From Bacillus cereus ATCC 14579 (GTDB taxonomy: Bacteria; Bacillota; Bacilli; Bacillales; Bacillaceae_G), in contig NC_004722.1 in NCBI RefSeq assembly GCF_000007825.1, forward strand, positions 4,810,001-4,874,000: a DNA stretch of 64,000 bases. Reading direction: 5' to 3'. This document shows, piece by piece, positions 25,072 through 36,800 of this stretch. The notes below the pieces were generated by a model, which worked only from the letters and a program-made list of their open reading frames with translations, had not been told where the DNA came from and did not search any database. Position 1 is the stretch's first letter. Every line of letters begins with the position of its first letter. Both the position numbers and the translations under genes were made by a program.

Positions 25072-26280
25072 TTAAAAGAACTTTAATTTACCTTTTTTAA
25101 GAACTAATAAAGGTCCACCTAATAAGAATAGGTAACGGTTATCGATTACTTTCTTCATGAAGGAAGCTTTCCAACCTGTTAACTTTTTACCCATAACAAC
25201 GCCCATTGCATCGTCATGACCTAAAGAACATACAGATCCTTTATTATCAAATGCGAATTTTTTCATTTCACCTTTACCACGAACTAATACAGTTAAGTTG
25301 TGTGCAATATTGTAACCTTGTTGAATTGCAATTTGTGCTGTTGGTGGGTATGGACGGTTAATTTCTTCATTAATGATTAACGCTGCGTCACCAACCATAA
25401 ATACATCTTCGTATCCTGGAGCATGCATGTACTCATCAACTTTTACACGTCCGCGCATTGCTTCAAATCCAGACTCTTCCACAATACCGTTACCACGAAC
25501 ACCTGCAGCCCAAACTACTGTTTCAGACTTAATTAATTCAGTGTCATCGCCATTCGCAACGATAATACCTTCTTCAGTTGCTTCTTTAATTGCTGTACCG
25601 ATGCGGAATTCTACACCTTTTTTCTCAAGTTGTTTTACAGCGTATTCTACTAACGCTGGATCGAAACCTGGAAGTGCTGTTGGAGCAGCTTCTACACAGA
25701 TGATACGTGCTTTTTCACGTGGTACATTGTACTCTTTGCAAAGTTCAGGAACACGGTTTGCAAGCTCACCTACGTACTCGATACCAGTAAATCCAGCACC
25801 ACCAACAACGATTGTTACTAACTCATCGCGTTGTTCAGTTGCATATTTAGAGAAACTAGCTTCCATATGCTCACGAATTTCACGAGTTGCATTAATGTTA
25901 GCGATTGAGAATGCATGCTCTTTTAATCCTGTAATTCCGAATGTTTCTGATTCGAAACCAAGACCAATTACTAAGTAGTCATACTCTAACTCGCCGTCTT
26001 TTAAGATAATGCGTTTTTCAGCAGCTTTAATTTCTACTACTGTGTCTTGTACAAAGTTTACTTTATTTGTATCAATAACGTCTTGAATATCTAGACAGAT
26101 TTTTTCATCTTGTAATGTACCAGCTGCGCTCTCGTGTAACCAAGTCGCTTGGTAGTGATAGCTGTTGTTGTTTACTAGCGTAATTTCAGCTTCATTTACA
26201 GATAATGCTTTTTGCAGACGAACAGTCGTAATCATCCCGCCATAACCTGCACCTAAAACTACGATTTTTGGAGTCTTCAC
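25072..26280 (-). CDS. yumB: Type II NADH dehydrogenase (YumB/Ndh-like)
   Basis: A 402-residue membrane-associated flavoprotein that passes electrons from NADH to menaquinone without pumping protons. It has two Rossmann motifs: VLGAGYGGMITTVRL for FAD and VVGGAGFTGIEYVGEL for NADH. GVRGNGIVEESG and the quinone-site motif AQIAIQQGYNIAHNL are also present. The start is GTG at 26280 (TTG directly before it) behind AAAAGGG; an upstream open frame to 26370 is leader. A Rex-like operator overlaps its likely promoter. It is divergent from yumC. Confidence 0.92.
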   Translation of the reverse strand: MKTPKIVVLGAGYGGMITTVRLQKALSVNEAEITLVNNNSYHYQATWLHESAAGTLQDEKICLDIQDVIDTNKVNFVQDTVVEIKAAEKRIILKDGELEYDYLVIGLGFESETFGITGLKEHAFSIANINATREIREHMEASFSKYATEQRDELVTIVVGGAGFTGIEYVGELANRVPELCKEYNVPREKARIICVEAAPTALPGFDPALVEYAVKQLEKKGVEFRIGTAIKEATEEGIIVANGDDTELIKSETVVWAAGVRGNGIVEESGFEAMRGRVKVDEYMHAPGYEDVFMVGDAALIINEEINRPYPPTAQIAIQQGYNIAHNLTVLVRGKGEMKKFAFDNKGSVCSLGHDDAMGVVMGKKLTGWKASFMKKVIDNRYLFLLGGPLLVLKKGKLKFF

Positions 26281-26352
26281 CAAATCACAACCCTTTTCTT
26301 TATATAATAGTAATGAGAAATAATACCAAGTACTAAAAACTCTATTTGTCAA

Positions 26353-26374
26353 GAATGTGGAATTTATCACATTC
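26353..26374 (-). promoter_or_regulatory. Rex-like operator upstream of the NADH dehydrogenase gene
   Basis: GAATGTG and CACATTC flank an 8-bp A/T-rich core and fit the Rex pattern xxGTGxAxxxxxTCACxx. The site lies about 73 bp upstream of the GTG start and overlaps the predicted -10 box. Rex senses the NADH/NAD+ ratio and represses ndh in B. subtilis. The assignment is by pattern only. Confidence 0.6.
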
Positions 26375-26398
26375 TATATCATAACAAAACGCAGTCAA
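26371..26398 (-). promoter_or_regulatory. SigmaA-type promoter of the NADH dehydrogenase gene
   Basis: On the minus strand, TTGACT (26398-26393) and TAGAAT (26376-26371) are separated by 16 nt. The rest of the divergent gap up to 26741 is A/T-rich and shows no further gene. Confidence 0.6.
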
Positions 26399-26741
26399 AA
26401 AATCGTACGAATTTTGTCATAGAAATTTAACATAATACTTCCCTATATTAGTCGGTTTTATTCCAGAATTCAAGCGTCTGGAGAATTATCAATATTTTAA
26501 AATAACATAGCGTTTTCAAGGGTTTTTTAGACTTTTTTTCATGTATTTTCCTTTCTGTATATTTTATACAATAAAAAAGAACCTATGCGAAAACTTACAC
26601 ACAATTCAGTCGTTTTCAGAAGTATTATGAACTCAAATATGCTATCATTTATTTGAAAGTGTCATCATTTGCAGGATTTTCGTGTACATATGAACAATAT
26701 ATGAAATCAATATCAAAATTCCATCTATAGGGGGAATGAAA

Positions 26742-27731
26742 GTGGCAGAAAATCAAAAAGTTTACGACATAACAATTATTGGTGGTGGTCCAACAGGGCT
26801 GTTCACAGCATTTTATGGCGGTATGAGACAAGCAAGTGTAAAAATCATTGAAAGCTTACCTCAACTTGGAGGACAATTATCCGCACTCTACCCTGAAAAA
26901 TACATTTATGATGTAGCTGGATTCCCAAAAGTGCGCGCACAAGAATTAGTTGATAACTTAAAAGAGCAAATGAAGAAATTTGACCCAACCGTTTGTTTAG
27001 AAGAAGCTGTCGATACGCTTGAGAAACAAGCTGACGGTATATTTAAACTTGTTACGAATAAGCAAACTCACTATTCTAAATCAGTTATTATTACTGCTGG
27101 CAATGGTGCTTTCCAACCACGCCGCTTAGAATTAGAAGGTACAGCAAAGTATGAAAAGAAAAACTTACATTATTTCGTTGATGATATGAATAAATTTGCC
27201 GGTAAGCGCGTCGTAGTATTTGGCGGCGGCGATTCAGCTGTTGATTGGACAATGATGTTAGAACCGATCGCTGAAAAAGTTACAATCGTTCATCGCCGCG
27301 ATAAATTCCGTGCGCATGAACATAGCGTCGAAAACTTAATGAATTCTCGTGCAGAAGTAAGTACACCGTATGTTCCAGTTGAACTCATTGGTGATGACAA
27401 AATTGAACAAGTCGTTCTTCAGCACGTAAAAACGGAAGAAAAAGTTATCATCGATGTTGATGACGTAATTGTAAACTATGGCTTCGTTTCTTCTCTTGGC
27501 CCAATTAAAAACTGGGGCTTAGATATACAAAAAAACAGCATCCTTGTAAATTCAAAAATGGAAACAAATATTCCTGGCATTTACGCTGCTGGTGACATTT
27601 GTACATATGAAGGAAAAGTAAAACTCATTGCTTGCGGCTTCGGTGAAGCACCAACAGCAGTAAACAATGCAAAAGCTTACTTCGATCCAAATGCAAAACT
27701 TCAACCAATGCATAGCTCAAGCATGTTTTAA
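26742..27731 (+). CDS. yumC: Ferredoxin/flavodoxin-NADP+ reductase, thioredoxin-reductase type
   Basis: A 329-residue YumC-type reductase. The FAD motif is [18 protein letters not shown] and the NADP motif is [13 protein letters not shown]. The redox CxxC of thioredoxin reductases is absent, and the C-terminal GIYAAGDIC is present. It reduces ferredoxin or flavodoxin with NADPH. The start is GTG at 26742, 7 nt after GGGGGA; the ATG 6 nt earlier is too close to that site. Confidence 0.92.
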
Positions 27732-27741
27732 TATGTAGAAA

Positions 27742-27775
27742 TAAAAGCTCCTTCCATACGTGGAAGGAGCTTTTA
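27742..27775 (+). terminator. Terminator of yumC
   Basis: AAAAGCTCCTTCCA / TGGAAGGAGCTTTT hairpin with a short loop, followed by an A/T-rich run. Confidence 0.88.
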
Positions 27776-27791
27776 TTTTATATACCACGAA

Positions 27792-27830
27792 AGCACACTG
27801 AATTCGATAAACTATCGAACTCAGTGTGCT
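27792..27830 (-). terminator. Hairpin downstream of the giant adhesin gene
   Basis: AGCACACTGAATTCGATA pairs with its complement with one mismatch around a 3-nt loop. On the minus strand it is followed by only a few T, so termination strength is uncertain. Confidence 0.6.
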
Positions 27831-27845
27831 TTTCGTCTAAAAAAA

Positions 27846-30800
27846 TTATTGTTTTCTTCTTCTACCTAATACGAATAATACTCCGCCAACTAAGAATGAA
27901 ATTCCAGCACCAACTGACATCATCCATGGAGACGCTGCCCCTGTTTTCGGTAATTCTCTTTCTGTTTTTACTTGCGGCTCTTTAATTAATTTTTCCAATC
28001 TTACTTCCGGTTTCACTTCTGGCTCCTTCGGTTCTTTCGGATCTTCCGGTTTCACTTCTGGCTCCTTCGGCTCTTTCGGATCTTCTGGTTTCACTTCTGG
28101 CTCCTTCGGCTCTTTCGGATCTTCTGGTTTCACTTCTGGCTCCTTCGGTTCTTTCGGATCTTCCGGTTTCACTTCTGGCTCCTTCGGTTCTTTCGGATCT
28201 TCCGGTTTCACTTCTGGCTCCTTCGGCTCTTTCGGATCTTCTGGTTTCACTTCTGGCTCCTTCGGTTCTTTCGGATCTTCCGGTTTCACTTCTGGCTCCT
28301 TCGGTTCTTTCGGATCTTCCGGTTTCACTTCTGGTTCCTTCGGTTCTTTCGGATCTTCCGGTTTCACTTCTGGCTCCTTCGGCTCTTTCGGATCCTCCGG
28401 TTTCACTTCTGGCTCCTTCGGCTCTTTCGGATCTTCTGGTTTCACTTCTGGCTCCTTCGGCTCTTTCGGATCCTCCGGTTTCACTTCTGGCTCCTTCGGC
28501 TCTTTCGGATCTTCTGGTATCTTAAAATCTTCTTTTGTTTTCGGTAAAATTGTAACTGTAGGCTCAAGTGGCGGATTTATTTTATCGTCCACTACTGCTT
28601 TATTTGTTATCCCTTTACTCGGCGCTTCTTTTACCTTCGCGTTAAAAATAATACTACGTTCTTTCGTATCTGTAATTTCTAGATACTTGGCGATTACTTT
28701 TCCAAACTCCATTTTTAACTCTATTGGATTTGGCTCAGCCCCTTCAAATCTAATACTACCTTGCACGTATTCTAAACCGGCTGGAATTTCATCTTCTATT
28801 GTAACTACATCTAGTTTTCCGTTTTCCCCCGTATTTTTGAAGCTAATTCGGTATTCTACTTCTTCTCCTAGCTTTGGCTCTTTATTACTTACTGTAATCG
28901 CTGCTGTTAACTTACCATCTTTATATTCTGGCTTTATTTTCGCTGTCGGTTCTATAACTGGATGTTTCGGATCATCCACTTCAATAATCGCTTTATTTGT
29001 TATTTCTCCTCCAACTTTTGCTGTTTCTTTTACCTTTACTTTAAAGATGACACTTCTTTCTTTCGTATCCGTAATTTCTGGATACTTCACTGTTACTTTT
29101 CCATTCTCTACTTTAAGTTCTGTAGGCACAGGCTTATCACCTACGGCCTCCAGACTATCTTTCACATACTCTAAACCAGACGGAATTTCATCTTCAATCT
29201 TTACATCAACTAACTTCCCGCCATCTACTGTGCCGTTAAAAGTAATTCGATATTCAATTTCTTCCCCTAGCTTTGGTTCATGATTACTTACTTCTTTCCT
29301 TGCCTCTAGTTTCCCATCTTTATATTGCGGTGTGATTGGTATAAGTGACTCAACTGGCGGCGGCGTCGGATTATTATCATCAACAATCGCCTTGTTTACA
29401 ATCTCTTTTCCTACTTGTACCGTCTCTTGTACTCTCACTTTAAAGATGATACTTCTTTTTTTCGTATCCGTAATTTCTGGATACTTTGCTGTTACTTTTC
29501 CATTCTCTACTTTAAGTTCCACCGGATATGGTTCCGGCCCATCAGACTTTATACTATCTTGTACGTATTCTAAACCGGCTGGAATTTCATCTTCTACCTT
29601 TACCTCAGTTAGTTTTCCGTTCTCTACCGTATTTTCAAAGCTAATTCGATATTCTACTTCTTCTCCTAACTTTGGTTCATGATTACTTACTGTTTTTTCT
29701 GCTTGTAATGCACCATCTTTATATTGAGGCTGAATAGAGATATTCGGTTGCTCTGGTGGATTTATTGTATCTTCCACAATCGCCTTGTTCACAATCTCTT
29801 CGCCTACTTTAGCTTTTTCTTTCACTTTCACTTTAAAGACGATACTTCTTTCTTTCATATCCGTAATTTCTGGATATTCCGCAAGGACGATTCCGTTTTT
29901 CACTTTCACATACAACGGTTTCGGATTCTCTCCCTCGGCTCTTTCACTACCTTCTACAAACTCTAAGCCAGTTGGTAATTCATCCTTAATCTTCACCTTC
30001 GCTACTTTTCCATGCTCTACTACGTTACGGAAAGTAATTCGATACTCTACTTCTTCTCCTAATTTTGGAGCTGGATTATTTACTGTTTTCTCAGCTTTTA
30101 GTTTTCCGTCCTTATACTCCGGCGTAATAATCGCTTCTGGTTTTTGCGGCGGATTCTTCGGATTGTCATCATCCACAATTGCCGTATTCACGATTTTCTT
30201 ACCGACTTTTGCTACTTCCGTTACTTTCACTTTAAAGATAATACTACGCTCAGCTGTATCAATAATATTTTCATACTTCGCTGTAATTTTCCCAGCTTCT
30301 TCTTTTAACTCTACTGGCGCTGGCTCATTACCTTCTGATTTTAAACTATCCTTCACATACTCTAAACCAGTTGGTAATTGATCCTCAATTTTCACTTCTG
30401 CTAGTTTTCCGTTTTCTACCGTATTTTTAAAACTAATTCGGTACTCTACTTCTTCTCCTAGCTTTGGATCTTTTTTATTTACCTTTTTATCAGCTTTAAC
30501 TTTACCGTCTTTATGCTGCGGGGTAATTTCTACTTCTGGTCGCTCTGGTGGATTTTTTGTATCATCAACAATTGCTTTATTTACAATTGCTTTGTCCACT
30601 TCAACAGAATCTTTCACCTTCACTTTAAAGATAATGCTTCTTTCTTTCATGTCAGTGATATTTTCATACTTCGCACTAACCTTACCAGCTTCTTCTTTCA
30701 ACTCTACTGGTGCTGGCTTATCACCTTCTGCTTTTAGACTATCTTTCACATACTCTAAACCAGACGGAATTTCATCCTCAATTTTCACCTCTGCCAGTTT

Positions 30801-33800
30801 TCCATCTTTCACCGTATTATTAAATGAAATTCGGTATTCGATTTCTTCCCCTAGCTTCGGTTTATGATTATTCACCTTTTTATGAGTAGCAATTTTACCG
30901 TCTTTATATTGCGGTGTAATTTTTGCTGTCGGATCAATTACTGGATGGTTCGGATCATCAACATGGATAATCGCTTTATTTGTGATGTCTTTACCTATTG
31001 CAACTGAATCTTTCACCTTCACTTTAAAGACGATACTTCTTTCTTTCGTATCCATAATCTCTGAATACTTTGCCATTACCTTACCATTTTCTACTTTCAG
31101 CTCCACTGGTTTTGGCTCTTCACCTTCAGCCTTTTCGCTTCCTTCTACAAACTCTAATCCAGCTGGAATTTCATCTTCTATTTTTACCTCTGCTAGTTTT
31201 CCATCTTTCACCGTATTATTAAAAATAATTCGATATTCGATTTCCTCACCTAACTTCGGTTCATGATTACTTACTTCTTTTCTTGCCTCAATTTTCCCAT
31301 CTTTATATTGTGGTGTAATCGGTACATAAGGCTCTTCTGGCAGATTCTTTGTATCATCTATAATTGCCTCATTTACGATTTCTTCTCCTACTTTTACGCT
31401 TTCTTTTACCTTCGCTTTAAAGACAATACTTCTTTCCTCTGTATCTGTAATTTCTGGATACTTTGCCATTACCTTATTATTTTTCACCTGTAGCTCTACT
31501 GGTTTCGGTTTAGAACCTTCTGCTGTGATGCTGCCTTCTACATACTCTAAACCATTTGGTAATGTATCCTTTATATTTACCTCTACTAGTTTTCCGTTTT
31601 CTACCGTGTTTTTAAAACTAATTCGGTATTCTACTTCTTCTCCTAGTTTCGGTTTATGATTATTTGCTACTTTCTGCGCAGCAATTTTACCATCTTTATA
31701 TTGCGGAGTAATTTCCACACGAGGCTCTTCTGGCTCATTTTTTGTATCTACTACGATTGCTTTATTAACAATCTCCTTGCCTATTTCTGCCTCTTCTTTT
31801 ACTTTCACTTTAAAAATAATACTTCTTTCTTTTGTATCCGCAATTTCTAAATACTTTGCCATTACCTTGCCGTTTTCAAATTTCAATTCTACCGGACTTG
31901 GTTTAGAACCTTCTGCTTGTAAACTGTTCTCCACGTACTCTAATCCAGCTGGAATTTCATCTTCTACTGTAACCTCTACTAGTTTTCCGTTTTCTACCGT
32001 GTTTTTAAAACTAATTCGGTATTCTACTTCTTCTCCTAATTTCGGTTTTTTATTGTTTACAAATTTCTCTGCTTTAAGCTTACCGTCTTTATATTCTGGC
32101 GTAATTGTTACTTCTGAAGTTGTTGGATCTTTTGTATCATCAACAACTACTTTATTGACAATGCCTTCACCAACCTTAAATTCTTCTTTTACTTTCGCTT
32201 TAAAGACGATACTTCTTTCTTCTGTATCCATAATTTCTGGATATTTTGCGATTACTTTTCCATCTTTCACTTTCAGTTCTACCGGATCTGGCTTAGAACC
32301 TTCTGCTCGTAAACTATCTTTCACATACTCTAATCCATTTGGTAAATCATCTTTTATTGTCACCTCTGCTAGCTTTCCGTTTTCTACCGTATTTTTAAAG
32401 CTAATTCGGTATTCCACTTCTTCTCCTAACTTCGGTGTTTCATTATTTACCGTTTTCTTCGCTTCCACTTTTCCGTCTTTATGCTGTGGAGTAATTTCTG
32501 CCGTCGGTGTTTCTGGCTCATTTTTCGTATCATCAATAATTGCTTTATTGACGATTTTTTTACCGACTTTCACTTCATCTTTTACTTTCACTTTAAAAGT
32601 GATACTTCTTTCTTCTGTATCCGTAATCTCTGGATACTTCGCCATTACCTTACCATTTTCAAATTTCAATTCTACTGGATCCGGCTTAGAACCTTCTGCT
32701 TTCACACTGTTTTCTACGTACTCTAAACCTTCTGGTAAAGTATCTTCTATTTTCACCTCTGCTAGTTTTCCGTCTTCTACCGTGTTTTTAAAACTAATTC
32801 GGTATTCTACTTCTTCTCCTAACTTCGGCGTTTCATTATTTACCGTCTTCTTCGCTTTCACTTTTCCGTCTTTATGTTGCGGAATAATTTCTGCTGTCGG
32901 TGTTTCTGGCGGATGTTTCGTATCGCTCACAATCGCTTCATTAACAATTGAATCGCTCACTTTACCTTTTACTTTCACTTTAAAGGTAATACTTCTCTCT
33001 TTTGTATCTGTAATCTCAGGATACTTTGCCATTACCTTACCGTTTTCAAATTTCAATTCCACTGGATCTGGCTTAGAACCTTCTACTTTTACACTATCTT
33101 TCACATACTCTAATCCATTTGGTAAATCATCTTCTATCTTTACCTCTGTTAGCTTTCCATGTTCTACCGTATTTTTAAAGCTGATTCGGTATTCCACTTC
33201 TTCTCCTAACTTCGGCGTTTCATTATTTACCATCTTTTTCGCTTCAAGTTTTCCATCTTTATACTGAGGAATAATTTCCGCAGTCGGATTAACTGGCTTA
33301 TTTTGCGAATCATCAATAGTTGCTTTATTAATGATTTTTTTACCGACTGTTACTCCTTCTTTTACTTTCACTTTAAAAACGATACTTCTTTCTTCTGTAT
33401 CCATAATTTCTGGATATTTTGCCATTACCTTACCGTTTTCAAATTTCAGCTCTACTGAATCTGTTCCGACACCTTCTGCTTTCAAACTATTTTCTACATA
33501 CTCTAAACCTTCTGGTAAAGTATCCTCTATTATCACGTCTGTTAGCTTTCCGTACTTAACCGTGTTTTTCATACTAATTCGGTATTCTACTTCTTCTCCT
33601 AACTTCGGTGTTTCATTATTTACGCTTTTCTTCGCTTTAATTTTTCCATCTTTGTGTAATGGTGTGATTTTTGCTTCTGGTTCTTTCGGATGTTTCATAT
33701 CATCCACAATTGCCTTATTGATGATTTCCTTACCTACTTCCGCTTCTTCCTTCACCTTTACCTTAAAGACAATACTTCTTTCTTTCATATCCGTAATATT

Positions 33801-36800
33801 TTCGTATTCAGCAATGACTTTTCCATCTTTCACACTTAACTTTAATGGAGCTGGTTTATCACCTTCAGCCTTTTCACTGCCTTTTACATACTCTAAACCG
33901 TTAGGAATTGTATCCTCTATTATTACCTTTTCTAGTTTTCCGTTTTCTACCGTGTTCTTAAAGCTAATTCGGTATTCTACTTCTTCTCCTAGTTTTGGTG
34001 ATGGATTATCTACTGTCTTCTTCGAATCAATTATTCCATCCTTATGTTGCGGAGTAATTCTTTCCTCCGGCTCAATCGGTGGATTTTTCGTATCATCAAC
34101 AATTGCTTTATTGACAATCTCTTTATCTACTTTTGCTTCTTCCTTCACCTTTACTTTAAAGACGATACTTCTTTCTTTCATATCCATAATATCGATATAC
34201 TTAGCTTTGACTATCCCATTTTCAACAGCTAATTCTACTGGTCCAGGTGCTTCTCCTTCGGCCTTGATGCTATTTTCTACATATTCAAGACCTTTTGGAA
34301 TTGTATCTTCCACTCGCACCTCTTCAAGTTTTCCGTTCTCAACCGTATTATGAAAACTAATGCGGTACTCGATTTCTTCGCCTAACTTTGGCTTCTTATT
34401 ATTAACTACCTTTGTAGCAGCAATTTCACCTTTTTTACTTTGCGGTGTAATAACAACCTTTGATTCAACAGGCTCATTTTTCGGATCTTTTGCAATTGCT
34501 TTATTTACGATTGCTTCCCCTACTTTTGCCGAATCTTTTACTTTCACTTTAAAAACAATACTTCTTTTTTCTGTATCCGTAATTTCTGGATACTTTGCCA
34601 TTACTTTTCCGTCTTCCACTTTTAGTTCTACTGGCTCTGGTTTTATACCTTCAGCTTTCAAACTATCTTTCACGTATTCAACACCTTTAGGTAGTGTATC
34701 TTCTACTAGCACCTTTTCTAGTTTTCCGTTTTCTACCGTATTATAAAATGTAATTCGGTATTCCACTTCTTCTCCTAGTTTTGGTGTTTGATTCGTTACG
34801 CTTTTTTCAACATCCACTTTACCGTATTTATAATCCGGCGTAATCTTTTCTTCTGGATGCTCAGTTTGTCCATTTGGCTCACTCACAACCGCTTTATTAA
34901 CAATTGTTTCTCCGGCTTTTGCCTCTTCTTTTACTTTCACTTTAAAGGCAATGCTTCGCTCTTTTGTATCCATAATCTCTGGATATTTGGCGATTACCTT
35001 ACCATTTTCTACTTTTAACTCTACTGGATTTGGTTCAGCACCTTCAGCTCGCTCACTGCCTTGAACAAATTCTAAGTTAGCTGGAATTTCATCTTCTATT
35101 GTAACTGCATCTAGTTTTCCGTTTTCCACCGTATTTTGGAAGCTAATTTGATATTCAACTTCTTCTCCTAGCTTCGGCTTTTTATTTGTTGCTTTTTTCT
35201 TTGCAGCAATTTTACCGGCCTTATGCTGTGGTGTAATCTTCTCTTCTAGATTCTTTGGTGGATTTGTTTTATCACTAACGGTTGCTTTATTAACAATTTC
35301 TTCACCAATTTTTGCAGTTTCTTTTACTTTTGTTTTAAAGACGATACTTCTTTCTTCCATATCCATAATTTCTGGATACTTTGCAATTACTTTTCCATTT
35401 TCAAACTTCAGCTCTACTGGCTCTGGTTTTGCACCTTCTGCTTTCAAACTATCTTTCACGTATTCAAGATTGCTTGGTAATTCATCTTCAATCGTCAATA
35501 CATCTAGACGTCCATCTTTTGTCTTATTTTTAAATGTAATACGATACTCTACTTCTTCACCTAGTTTCGGTGTTTTATTAGATGCTATTTTTTTAGCTTC
35601 TATTTCTCCAGGGATTTCTTTTGGAGTCGTAACCGTAATATCTGCATCATCTGCAGTTTCATAATTTACCTCGGTACTATCTTGTCCCTTTACAACAACG
35701 ATATTTTTTACTGTTGTATCTGATTGTACAGAAGCTTTCACTTTTACTTTGAATGTAATAATAGCACTTTCACCAGGCTTTAAAACACCGCCGTCTTTAG
35801 CATTAGCACCTTCACCAACACGGAAATCAATTTGATTATTTACAAACTCTGCTTCATCATCGCTTGCATCATCTGTTTTATTTCCTTTATTACTTCCAGA
35901 AATATATTGTATAGATCCCGGAACATACTCTAAACGATCATCTAATTTATCAAAACCTTTTACATTCGATACCGGCGCTTGATTATTTTTCGTATCATTT
36001 TTCACTTCAATTTGATACGTAAACTCTTCACCAGCTTTAATTTCCTTAATTTCTTTACCTGTACTATCTAATGCCTTTTTATCAACTTGTAAGTTTGGAG
36101 CATTATGTTCTGTAACAAATGTGGCGTTGTTTAATACGTAAATATCACCAGTACCAGCATATGCTCTAAAACGCATTTTTCCTTCTTTCAAATCATTCTT
36201 TACTTGAGTCGGTCCTTCAAGATGATACGTATGAATGTCAGTACTGAATGAATTTGTCCAATCCGGGTTATATCCTGGATATTTTTTTGTAACAAACTCG
36301 TTAGTACCGTCTACTTGTACTTCTGTCATAGAAGAATCATTCGCATCATTATCTTTACCGTTAATATTTTTTATCTTTATATATCCAGCACCAAAATCAT
36401 ATTCTCCATAATCATAGGCATATCCATCTTTCTCAGCTGGATCACCTTGCGATGAAAAATAACTAAATTTTGCTTTAAAAGCACCTTCTTTTGGTGTGTT
36501 TATTTTATTAACACTAATATCTGTCCAGGCTGTACTTTTTTGAGAGACTAGCCCTTCCCAAATCTTCATATCTTTTACGGTTTCTTTATGGTTTTCATAA
36601 ACTAATATAAGATTCCAGTTGCCCCAGTAGTAACCACTGCCTTTTTCAAATTTAATTTGTGGCACATTCGCAACTGTCACCGTTTGAGAAATACCTTGCT
36701 GTGCAATTACATTTGTTACGTCAGCATATGCAACATAACCGGCACCAGCACCCGAGTAATTTGAAATATACGGTAAATAATCCGCTTTTCGTATACTATC

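Noticed and set aside
28012..28521. Regular 39-bp repeats resembling a CRISPR array
   Set aside because: There are no spacers. Units are contiguous, in frame and encode PEDPKEPKEPEVK; no cas genes are present.
28687..34746. Many long plus-strand ORFs (up to 496 codons at 31777-33267) opposite the giant adhesin gene
   Set aside because: They repeat with the same period as the adhesin domains, lack ribosome binding sites and arise from the low-stop complement of a Glu/Lys-rich repetitive gene.
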